From Lysobacterales bacterium (GTDB taxonomy: Bacteria > Pseudomonadota > Gammaproteobacteria > Xanthomonadales > Marinicellaceae): DNA of 5,208 bases. Below, piece after piece: positions 1-5,208 of the stretch (its first letter is position 1; every line of letters starts with the position of its first letter). The stretch covers positions 1 through 5,208 of the forward strand of contig JALWML010000232.1 of NCBI GenBank assembly GCA_027083915.1. The letters run 5' to 3'. Below the pieces are notes generated by a model. It saw nothing but the letters and a program-made list of their open reading frames with translations, made no database searches and was not told the DNA's origin. A program made the translations under genes and the position numbers.

Positions 1-40
1 GTATTTCATTAAGTTTAAAATCACTTACTTTTATAATCAT
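1..40 (-). CDS. Start of a third gene in the phage-like cluster (partial)
   Basis: On the minus strand an ATG lies at 40-38, two bases after the TAA stop (45-43) of the preceding small gene, and reads MIIKVSDFKLNEI without a stop until the window ends. A plausible ribosome binding site (AAGGGA, inside the end of the upstream gene) sits about 6-8 bases before the ATG. The tight spacing suggests the same transcript and translational coupling with the two genes before it. Thirteen codons are too few to assign a family; the position suggests another phage tail or structural gene, but that is inference from context only. Confidence 0.6.
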   Translation of the reverse strand, partial: MIIKVSDFKLNEI

Positions 41-42
41 TT

Positions 43-369
43 TTAATCCCTTAAAGTCTCACTAAAAGTAACTTTCCCCTCACTGATACGATACTCATAG
101 TTACTGTTATACATTACAAAATTATAGTACCCCTCTTTTTGTGTTAAATCTTTAGTTAGGTTAAAGGGTACTTTTATATAAACTTTTGTATCTATTATAG
201 TAATTTCTCCAGTTACTAAAAGTGTGCTACTAGGGTTGTTAGTTTCTCTTATAATGAATAAAGGGGTTAAATTAGTAAACTCTTCTTCACCTACTGTACT
301 TTCAAATTCAAAAGTAATTTGCCAATCAGATGATTTGTCTATTGTGATGTTGTATTTTATACTATTCAT
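43..369 (-). CDS. Small phage/prophage tail-associated-like protein, 108 aa
   Basis: This is a 108-residue beta-rich soluble protein without signal peptide or membrane segment. The layout matches a family of small proteins found among tail genes of many prophages: an opening YNITIDKSSDWQITFEF (like the family's 'Y.i.id.G.d...t..v'), a middle LTPLFIIRE segment (like 'LtG..ar..iR'), then GEITII, and a closing pattern of G-Y-Y-N-F followed by YRISEGKVTFSE (like 'G.Y.yDl...rllEGkv.vs'). The role is presumably structural in a tail or baseplate; no enzymatic motif is visible. Its ATG overlaps the TGA of the upstream 983-codon gene (ATGA), and AAAAGG lies 7 bases before the start. GC is about 29% by hand count, lower than the roughly 43% in the catalytic part of the upstream gene (1861-2100). 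The family call is by remembered pattern, not by search. Confidence 0.7.
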   Translation of the reverse strand: MNSIKYNITIDKSSDWQITFEFESTVGEEEFTNLTPLFIIRETNNPSSTLLVTGEITIIDTKVYIKVPFNLTKDLTQKEGYYNFVMYNSNYEYRISEGKVTFSETLRD

Positions 370-3317
370 TTAAAAACCTTTTCTAACATATCTATTATAC
401 ATTTTCTTTCCTCACACATTGTTATTTTAGCTGTTACTTCATTACTATAAGGTGTTGTTCCTACACCTGTAATATCCACTTTGTAATAAAAGTTACCAAT
501 AGGCGTAACTTTAGGACTACTTAAAAATTTCATATTAACAATACCAAACCAATTAGCTTGAAATTCTAAAGTTCCACTTTTCAAATCTTCATAGTAGAAC
601 TTATTAAAGTTTTCAAATTCCAGTTTAGAAAAATTGAAAGTCATTTGTAATATAGGTAAAGGTTCCGGTAAAGGTCGCCGTTTAGTAAATTGATTGTTTT
701 TCAGATTATATATAGCATTTTTGTTAAAATGTATAACTCTATTGTTATTAATATTATAAGCGCTCAAGTATTCTAAATGATCACTATTAATTAGATAATT
801 TAGTTCACCAATATGACCTTTAAGGTCGATTGCAAATACACGAATTTTGTGCTCTGCTAGTTTTGGAAATTGTTCAACTGGTATGGTTACTTTAAAACCT
901 GCAGAATCTAATGAGTTAAACCCATACTTTAATTCTAGAGATTTATCAGGGAAATTTGGGGATGTAATTGAAATAAGTTCTCCGTCAATAAAGATATAAA
1001 TTTCTTGTGCAGGTTTTCCTGTAAGTGTGTTTCCTGCCCAACCATCAATATTGTATGTTGTGCCATTATTTGTTAATCGGGTAACTACCTTTCCATAAGG
1101 CGCGGAGTTTGTTTGTATTTTTTTTATAGTTCCATCATCAAAAATTATTCTATCCTGATTGTTATCGCTCTCAAGCCTTGCCTTTCGACTATTATTAAGT
1201 AATAACTCATTGACATTATACCTGTCTTCCTCTTTATTCAGAACGGAAAAGAAGCGTAAAGAAGGTTTTTTATTGCCACTTTTTAAGTAAAGTTCAGGGT
1301 CTATCAATCCAGCACAATCTTTATTTTCTTTAGTAAACATGAAACAATGACTGACTAATTTGCCATTAAAGGCAACCAATATTTCTTTAAAATCCATTTT
1401 ATCTTTTATGTATTTGAGACGGTAATAGGCAGGGATATACTGGCTTTCACTTTTAATATTACTAAATAAATTGGCATTCATTAGATTAATAGCATGAGGT
1501 ATTGTTTCATTAATTGTAAGTGTTGATATGTCTTTTGCGTAGAAAGCATCACTTTTTTGGGTATGGTATATTCCTTTCCATCCCTTTTTATTAAATAATT
1601 TAGACTTGCGTTCTAAGTGCTGATTAAATAGTTCTTGATAGTCTTTTGGTAGGCTTGTTATTATTCTTGGCGAATCTTGATATAATTTTGCAGCATCGAC
1701 TCTCTTGTTTTGGGATAATAAGTCTATCCCATCAGGTTTGTATTTTTTTGTTTTCTTGGAATATAGATTGAGTAATGTAGGGAAAATATCTAAGTTGCTT
1801 GCATGACGTGTATCGATACGACCTTCATTTTGATTGGGGTATTTAATGAATAGAGGGATTGAAGCAATATCAGGAATATTGTCAAAATGAGCAAACCGCC
1901 TTGAGAGACCTGGACGAAAAGCGGCACCATGGTCGGCTACAATGAGTATGGTCGCTTTATCATACAAGCCTAATGATTTGATTTTATCGAGGGTTTGACC
2001 TACCAATGTATCAACAGCTCCCACTTGTAGCAGGTGTCTACGCCAAGATAGTTGAGTAGCCCATTCATCTTGTGTCCATTGATGAACATATTGTGCTGTT
2101 TTATCTCCTCCTCTTAATTCACCTACAATACCTTTACCCTCATAAAAACTGTACACCCGCAGATCAGGAAGGAGTCGCCATGGAGCATGTGGCATGAGCA
2201 CATGCAAAAAGTGAAAAGTATTAGTGGGAAAGTCCTGAAATGAATCAATAAAGTTTAAAACCTTATCCAGCCTTGCAGAATAATCATAAGTTTTATGAGA
2301 TTCGGTTTTTTGTTCTCTTAAGAACCCAACCCAACGATTATTGATTGCTGGCAACTTATCAATCCAAGCTGTTGGGAAAATATGATGAAGATAACTGACA
2401 AATGAATCCTCCAACAATAAAGTCATAGGGTTTTCAATCATAGGTTGGCATAAAAATTGAGGACACATTCTGGTCGTGTTTTCAATTGCATTGATACGAT
2501 GAGTTCCTCCAAATAATGTAAATAGGTTTTCAGGGTATTGCTCAACTGTACCTAATCGTAAAGAGGATAAATTTGGTTTAATACCACTTAAAATTGATGG
2601 GATAACTATTTCAGTTGCGTTGGAGATAGCAATGGCATTTGGATACCATGTGGCTTGTTGAGTTAGTTTGGCAAAATTTGGAAATCTAGATTCATCAATA
2701 TCGCCACCTTGCTGAAGTAAAGACAATAAGGGAAATTCATCAAATATTATAAAAAATACTGGAGTATCATTTGACGCTTGAGTTAGTTTTTTACTTTGTG
2801 TTAAATTTGTAAATGAGGGGAGGAGTTGTTTTGCTGGTGAATAAAAGAAAAAGATTATAATAAATATTAGGGAGGCAGGAGCAAACCATAAGGCAAAGGT
2901 TTTAAGAATATTTACTCTAATCAGTGCAAAAACTAAAAGTATGGCAGCTAGAAAAGAAATAATAATTGGATAGAATGATGGAGCGTCTTTACAAAGAGGC
3001 ATTATAAACAAAGTGAGTAACAGTGTTATTATTAATCGCGTTACCCATTCCTTAAGATTTATTGAGGCAGCACCTATAGCCTGTATAATTGCAAATAGAA
3101 GAAGAGGGGGAACAAAGTTAAGAAGTAACGTCTCAACAATCAACAACCAGCCACTGACATCATGAGCAATTAAGAAAACAGGCTGCCTACCAAATAACGC
3201 CATGAGTGGTTGCGAAACTGCTAATGACCAAGCTAAAAATAAGTATAAAAATAATTCACTGTTTCTAGCGCAAAGTAAAGATGCATGATTATTGGTAATG
3301 CTGGGTTTTTTAGTCAT
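366..3317 (-). CDS. Membrane sulfatase-superfamily transferase/hydrolase with an extra phage-like C-terminus, 983 aa
   Basis: Inner-membrane enzyme of the alkaline phosphatase/sulfatase superfamily (the broad group of LtaS/MdoB-type phosphoglycerol transferases and phosphoethanolamine transferases). Five hydrophobic segments lie at about residues 22-41, 57-82, 91-108, 114-136 and 140-160. The catalytic domain follows at about 185-530 and should face the periplasm. Candidate metal ligands are D193/E194 (FDEF) and D462/H463 (ADHG), with H477 nearby; T235 (NATEIVIPSIL) is the likely nucleophile; FLHVLMPHAPW (370-380) and SNLDIFPTLLNL (507-518) are further superfamily signatures. Residues about 640-841 match the accessory C-terminal region seen in relatives, ending in VRVFAI-like and ELNY motifs where homologues normally stop. 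Residues 842-983 are extra and resemble a phage tail protein from about 880 on. Substrate cannot be told from sequence; sulfate ester, phosphoglycerol or phosphoethanolamine are all possible. The start is chosen because the membrane segments follow it closely; no good Shine-Dalgarno precedes it. Confidence 0.9.
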   Translation of the reverse strand: MTKKPSITNNHASLLCARNSELFLYLFLAWSLAVSQPLMALFGRQPVFLIAHDVSGWLLIVETLLLNFVPPLLLFAIIQAIGAASINLKEWVTRLIITLLLTLFIMPLCKDAPSFYPIIISFLAAILLVFALIRVNILKTFALWFAPASLIFIIIFFFYSPAKQLLPSFTNLTQSKKLTQASNDTPVFFIIFDEFPLLSLLQQGGDIDESRFPNFAKLTQQATWYPNAIAISNATEIVIPSILSGIKPNLSSLRLGTVEQYPENLFTLFGGTHRINAIENTTRMCPQFLCQPMIENPMTLLLEDSFVSYLHHIFPTAWIDKLPAINNRWVGFLREQKTESHKTYDYSARLDKVLNFIDSFQDFPTNTFHFLHVLMPHAPWRLLPDLRVYSFYEGKGIVGELRGGDKTAQYVHQWTQDEWATQLSWRRHLLQVGAVDTLVGQTLDKIKSLGLYDKATILIVADHGAAFRPGLSRRFAHFDNIPDIASIPLFIKYPNQNEGRIDTRHASNLDIFPTLLNLYSKKTKKYKPDGIDLLSQNKRVDAAKLYQDSPRIITSLPKDYQELFNQHLERKSKLFNKKGWKGIYHTQKSDAFYAKDISTLTINETIPHAINLMNANLFSNIKSESQYIPAYYRLKYIKDKMDFKEILVAFNGKLVSHCFMFTKENKDCAGLIDPELYLKSGNKKPSLRFFSVLNKEEDRYNVNELLLNNSRKARLESDNNQDRIIFDDGTIKKIQTNSAPYGKVVTRLTNNGTTYNIDGWAGNTLTGKPAQEIYIFIDGELISITSPNFPDKSLELKYGFNSLDSAGFKVTIPVEQFPKLAEHKIRVFAIDLKGHIGELNYLINSDHLEYLSAYNINNNRVIHFNKNAIYNLKNNQFTKRRPLPEPLPILQMTFNFSKLEFENFNKFYYEDLKSGTLEFQANWFGIVNMKFLSSPKVTPIGNFYYKVDITGVGTTPYSNEVTAKITMCEERKCIIDMLEKVFK
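376..384 (-). promoter_or_regulatory. Ribosome binding site of the 108-aa gene
   Basis: On the minus strand GAAAAGG ends 7 bases before the ATG at 369-367. The site lies inside the last codons of the upstream gene. It is a better Shine-Dalgarno match than anything before the starts at 3317, 3430 or 4476. Confidence 0.55.
655..675. repeat. 9-bp direct repeat with 12-bp period
   Basis: GGTAAAGGT occurs at 655-663 and again at 667-675. On the coding strand it encodes the PLPEPLP segment (residues 882-888) that opens the phage-like domain. It is probably a short coding duplication; its position close to the inferred sulfatase/phage junction is the only reason to note it. Confidence 0.6.
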
Positions 3318-3353
3318 TAATATAGGATTGAGAAATACATGATAAGAATCAAG

Positions 3354-3359
3354 ATTATA
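3354..3359 (-). promoter_or_regulatory. Candidate -10 element for the sulfatase-like operon
   Basis: A perfect TATAAT is read on the minus strand at 3359-3354, about 37 bases before the ATG at 3317. No good -35 is present at 16-18 bases spacing; TTATCA at 3384-3379 would need a 19-base spacer. A transcript starting near 3347 would have a leader of about 30 bases. Predicted by eye; in AT-rich DNA chance matches are common. Confidence 0.4.
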
Positions 3360-3369
3360 CCTGATAAGT

Positions 3370-3398
3370 TTTAAAGGTTGATAAAAGTATATTATAAT
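3370..3398 (+). promoter_or_regulatory. Candidate sigma70-type promoter for the oxygenase genes
   Basis: TTTAAA (3370-3375, 4 of 6 matches to the -35 consensus) is followed after 17 bases by a perfect TATAAT (3393-3398). The expected transcription start near 3405 leaves a leader of about 25 bases before the ATG at 3430. The -10 is part of a palindromic octamer, so the same bases also read TATAAT on the other strand. Confidence 0.45.
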
Positions 3399-3429
3399 TT
3401 AACAACTTTACAATAAAATTCTCATTAAT

Positions 3430-4479
3430 ATGAAGATCATTAACCCATCAACAATCGACCAAAAAGAACAAGTTAACAAACGGTTTGTTAACAACAAACC
3501 CTTTAAACACGTTGTTATCGATAACTTTTTCACATCAGAGTTTTGCCAAAAGCTATTGGATGACTTTCCTGATTTTGATAAGAAATTGGCAACCAATGAA
3601 AATGGAGATGTGGGTGGAAAAGCGGTGCATGAGCATGTTTCAGAGATCAGTGATGCTTACAAAAAATTGGATGAATTGGTTAAAAGTGAGGAGTTTTTGA
3701 AATTGGTTGAGGGTTTTACTGGTATTAAAAACCTTCAGTATGACCCACATTATTTTGGTGGAGGAACACATAATAATTTGCATGGGCAAGATTTAGATCC
3801 ACATGTGGATTTTACGCATCATCCTCTAACAGGGTTGCATAGACGTATGAATTTAATTGTTTACCTCAATAAGGAGTGGGATAAATCATGGGGTGGCAAT
3901 ATTGAACTGCATAAAAATCCTCGATTGCAGCCAGAAGAAGATGAAATTATTAGTGTGGAACCTTTATTTAATCGGGCTGTTATTTTTGAGACCAATGATA
4001 TTTCGTGGCATGGGTTTCCACGTATTAATTTACCAGAAGATAAAAAACATTTGTCTAGAAAATCATTTGCTCTTTATTATTATACCGATAGTCGCCAAGA
4101 TGAAGTAAAGCCACATTCGACAATTTATGTTGAGAGACACTTGTCAAATAAGATTAAAGTTGGAGAGCCATTAACGGAGGAAAACTTGCAAGAAATTAAG
4201 ATTTTATTGGCAAGACGAGATCAACATTTAGAAAGATTGTATGGTTACATTACCTCATTAACAGAAGAAACCATTGGTTTAAAATATTTATTACAACAAA
4301 ATGAAAGTGAATTTACTGCCAAACTTTTAGAAGAAGCTCAAGAAACGGATAATAATGAACGAGTAATTGAGAACACTGGAAGAGAATTGTTGTTGCAAAA
4401 AAGAGTCAAAGAATTAGAGCAGTCAACTTCTTGGAAAATTACAAGACCCTTAAGGAAATTGGTACGTCTATTCAAATGA
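3430..4479 (+). CDS. 2OG-Fe(II) oxygenase (prolyl-4-hydroxylase-like) with coiled-coil tail, copy A, 349 aa
   Basis: Predicted cytoplasmic dioxygenase that uses 2-oxoglutarate, O2 and Fe(II), most likely to hydroxylate a substrate that cannot be named from sequence. The N-terminal PFKHVVIDNFF (24-34) and DDFPDF (44-49) are typical of this hydroxylase group. The iron-binding triad is H125 and D127 (DPHVDF) with H194 (SWHGFP); R210 in LSRKSFALYYYT is the probable 2-oxoglutarate carboxylate ligand. All key residues are present. After the catalytic domain (to about 236) comes a charged, heptad-like helix (about 250-332) and then SWKITRPLRKLVRLFK (334-349), a tail familiar from the C-termini of proteobacterial polysaccharide glycosyltransferases. 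The start is supported by the second copy, which begins at the aligned position, although no Shine-Dalgarno is visible. The stop overlaps the start of copy B by ATGA. A role in modifying a surface-glycan intermediate or a glycan-locus protein is inference. Confidence 0.88.
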   Translation: MKIINPSTIDQKEQVNKRFVNNKPFKHVVIDNFFTSEFCQKLLDDFPDFDKKLATNENGDVGGKAVHEHVSEISDAYKKLDELVKSEEFLKLVEGFTGIKNLQYDPHYFGGGTHNNLHGQDLDPHVDFTHHPLTGLHRRMNLIVYLNKEWDKSWGGNIELHKNPRLQPEEDEIISVEPLFNRAVIFETNDISWHGFPRINLPEDKKHLSRKSFALYYYTDSRQDEVKPHSTIYVERHLSNKIKVGEPLTEENLQEIKILLARRDQHLERLYGYITSLTEETIGLKYLLQQNESEFTAKLLEEAQETDNNERVIENTGRELLLQKRVKELEQSTSWKITRPLRKLVRLFK

Positions 4480-5208
4480 AAACACTTAATCCAAACACAA
4501 TAAAACAAGTACATCAGATTAATAAACAATTTGTTAACAATAAACCTTTTAAACACGTCGTTATCGATAACTTTTTCACACCAGAGTTTTGCCAAATGCT
4601 ATTGGATGATTTTCCTGATTTTGATAAGAAATTGGCAACCAATGAAGATGGTGAGGTGGGCCGAAAAGCGGTACATGAGCATGTTTCAGAGATAAGTGAT
4701 GCTTACAAAAAGTTGGATGAGTTGGTTAAAAGTGATGAATTCTTAAAACTAGTGGAAGGTTTTACTGGTATTAAAAACCTTCAGTATGACCCACATTATT
4801 TTGGTGGAGGGACACATAATAATTTACATGGGCAAGATTTAGACCCACATGTGGACTTCACTCACCACCCTTTTACCGGTTATCGCCGTCGGATGAACCT
4901 GATTGTTTACCTTAATAAAGAATGGGATAAATCATGGGGTGGCAATATTGAACTGCATAAAAATCCACGACTGCAACCCGAAGAAGATGAAATCATTAGT
5001 GTAGAACCTTTGTTTAATCGGGCAGTGATTTTTGAAACAAACAACATTTCATGGCATGGATTTCCTCGTATCGATTTGCCAAAGGATAAAAAGCACTTAT
5101 CGCGTAAATCTTTTGCACTCTATTATTACACCAAAGAGTCGGAGCCTGATATCAAGCCGCACACGACTATTTATGTGGAACGTCACTTGCCGAAACATAT
5201 TAAAGAAG
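4476..5208 (+). CDS. 2OG-Fe(II) oxygenase, tandem paralogue copy B (partial, cut by right edge)
   Basis: The frame opens at the ATG overlapping the stop of copy A (ATGA, 4476-4479) and stays open for 244 codons to the window edge. It aligns without gaps to copy A, with roughly 30 differences in 243 residues by eye. It keeps H125, D127, H194 and R210, so it should be active with the same chemistry. Differences concentrate in the first 18 residues, in a loop just after the HxD motif (L133 to F, L136 to Y, H137 to R), and in the end of the catalytic domain (about 220-230). The loop changes could alter substrate choice. No Shine-Dalgarno lies at proper distance, so translation is probably coupled to copy A. 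Whether it also carries the coiled coil and SWKITRPLR-type tail lies outside the window. Confidence 0.88.
   Translation, partial: MKTLNPNTIKQVHQINKQFVNNKPFKHVVIDNFFTPEFCQMLLDDFPDFDKKLATNEDGEVGRKAVHEHVSEISDAYKKLDELVKSDEFLKLVEGFTGIKNLQYDPHYFGGGTHNNLHGQDLDPHVDFTHHPFTGYRRRMNLIVYLNKEWDKSWGGNIELHKNPRLQPEEDEIISVEPLFNRAVIFETNNISWHGFPRIDLPKDKKHLSRKSFALYYYTKESEPDIKPHTTIYVERHLPKHIKE

Larger units (their letters stand above)
369..680 (-). other. Phage tail protein-like C-terminal domain fused to the sulfatase-like enzyme
   Basis: Residues about 880-983 of the 983-aa protein do not look like sulfatase. They follow a pattern typical of small phage tail-associated proteins: a basic and proline-rich lead (RRPLPEPLP, 880-888), an aromatic/hydrophobic strand (MTFNF, 892-896), a helix like 'l...E...F..fY...L..Gt..F' (L899 to F919, with G915), then N922-W923, M-K-F (929-931), and a closing G-N-F-Y-Y-K-V-D-I strand (941-949). 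The next gene is itself phage-like and these two families are often neighbours in prophages, which supports the reading. The phage gene appears to lack its own start: M892 lies inside the conserved pattern and has no ribosome binding site. The assignment is from memory of family patterns, so moderate confidence. Confidence 0.6.
3318..3429. promoter_or_regulatory. Divergent intergenic region between sulfatase-like and oxygenase genes
   Basis: These 112 very AT-rich bases separate two head-to-head genes, so promoters for both directions should lie here. Neither gene start has a recognisable Shine-Dalgarno. No clear operator-like inverted repeat was found other than the palindromic octamer ATTATAAT at 3391-3398. 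Confidence 0.7.
3430..5208 (+). repeat. Tandem gene duplication, 1046-bp unit offset
   Basis: Copy A (from 3430) and copy B (from 4476) align base for base at a constant offset of 1046 over all of the visible part of copy B. Stretches of perfect identity include 3712-3764 with 4758-4810 (53 bp) and 3877-3920 with 4923-4966 (44 bp), separated by much more diverged DNA. Such a repeat is long and similar enough for homologous recombination to delete, amplify or convert copies, and for short-read assemblies to collapse. Confidence 0.9.

Noticed and set aside
369..644. Independent start of the phage-like gene at the internal ATG for residue 892
   Set aside because: There is no Shine-Dalgarno before it, and the ATG falls within the family-like pattern rather than at its beginning, so it is better read as part of the long fused frame.
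366..3317. Naming the sulfatase-like gene as ltaS, mdoB/opgB or eptA
   Set aside because: The superfamily signatures are clear but substrate-specific features are not visible, and the accessory C-terminal region differs from those named enzymes.
3317..3340. Seven-codon leader frame (MYFSILY) whose TAA overlaps the ATG of the sulfatase-like gene (TAATG)
   Set aside because: Attractive as a coupling leader because the main start lacks a Shine-Dalgarno, but so short a frame in AT-rich DNA is expected by chance and it has no clear ribosome binding site itself.
3378..3383. TTGATA as the -35 of the plus-strand promoter
   Set aside because: It is only 9 bases from the TATAAT at 3393 and no -10-like hexamer lies 16-18 bases downstream.
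3408..3596. Minus-strand open frame of 62 codons opposite the start of the first oxygenase gene
   Set aside because: It overlaps a strongly supported gene antisense, has no family resemblance and no ribosome binding site; it is a shadow frame.
3485..3700. Plus-strand open frame of 71 codons inside the first oxygenase gene
   Set aside because: It is out of frame within a conserved coding region and its composition (rich in M, W, S) is that of a shifted frame.
3857..4108. Plus-strand open frame of 83 codons inside the first oxygenase gene
   Set aside because: Also out of frame with the catalytic domain that contains H194 and R210; no independent support.
4338..4595. Minus-strand open frame of 85 codons across the junction of the two oxygenase copies
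   Set aside because: It lies antisense to the end of copy A and start of copy B, with no recognisable features.

Overview
This window is AT-rich bacterial DNA from what looks like a Gram-negative organism, probably a low-GC proteobacterium (possibly a gammaproteobacterium; low confidence). The lineage guess rests on a membrane-anchored sulfatase-superfamily enzyme of a type common beside proteobacterial surface-polysaccharide genes, and on 2OG-Fe(II) oxygenases, the first of which ends in a tail otherwise typical of polysaccharide glycosyltransferases.

Layout: the window is split by a 112-bp divergent intergenic region (3318-3429). To the left, on the minus strand, a 983-residue gene encodes five N-terminal membrane segments, an alkaline-phosphatase/sulfatase-superfamily catalytic domain, and the accessory C-terminal region usual for this family. 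The family-like part ends near residue 841 (ELNY). The frame then runs on without a stop for about 140 residues, whose last 100 or so resemble a small phage tail-associated protein. A 108-residue gene follows through an ATGA stop/start overlap and also has the pattern of a small phage/prophage structural protein. Two bases after its stop a third reading frame starts and leaves the window at the left edge. The left end therefore looks like a host envelope gene joined in frame to the 5'-truncated start of a phage tail module. This could be a real integration or recombination scar, or a chimeric assembly join.

To the right, on the plus strand, are two tandem, closely related genes for 2OG-Fe(II)-dependent oxygenases (prolyl-4-hydroxylase-like, HxD...H site intact in both). 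They overlap by ATGA and are about 87% identical in protein over the 243 residues that can be compared. The first copy is complete, with a coiled coil and a C-terminal SWKITRPLR tail; the second is cut by the right edge. Their nucleotide identity is strikingly mosaic, suggesting gene conversion or recombination between paralogues.

How they may work together (inference): the sulfatase-like enzyme and the two oxygenases share a divergent promoter region and are plausibly part of a surface-glycan decoration locus, the oxygenases acting on a cytoplasmic intermediate or protein and the membrane enzyme acting on the periplasmic side. No glycosyltransferase is visible in the window to confirm this. 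No tRNA, rRNA, CRISPR array, insertion sequence or convincing terminator was seen.
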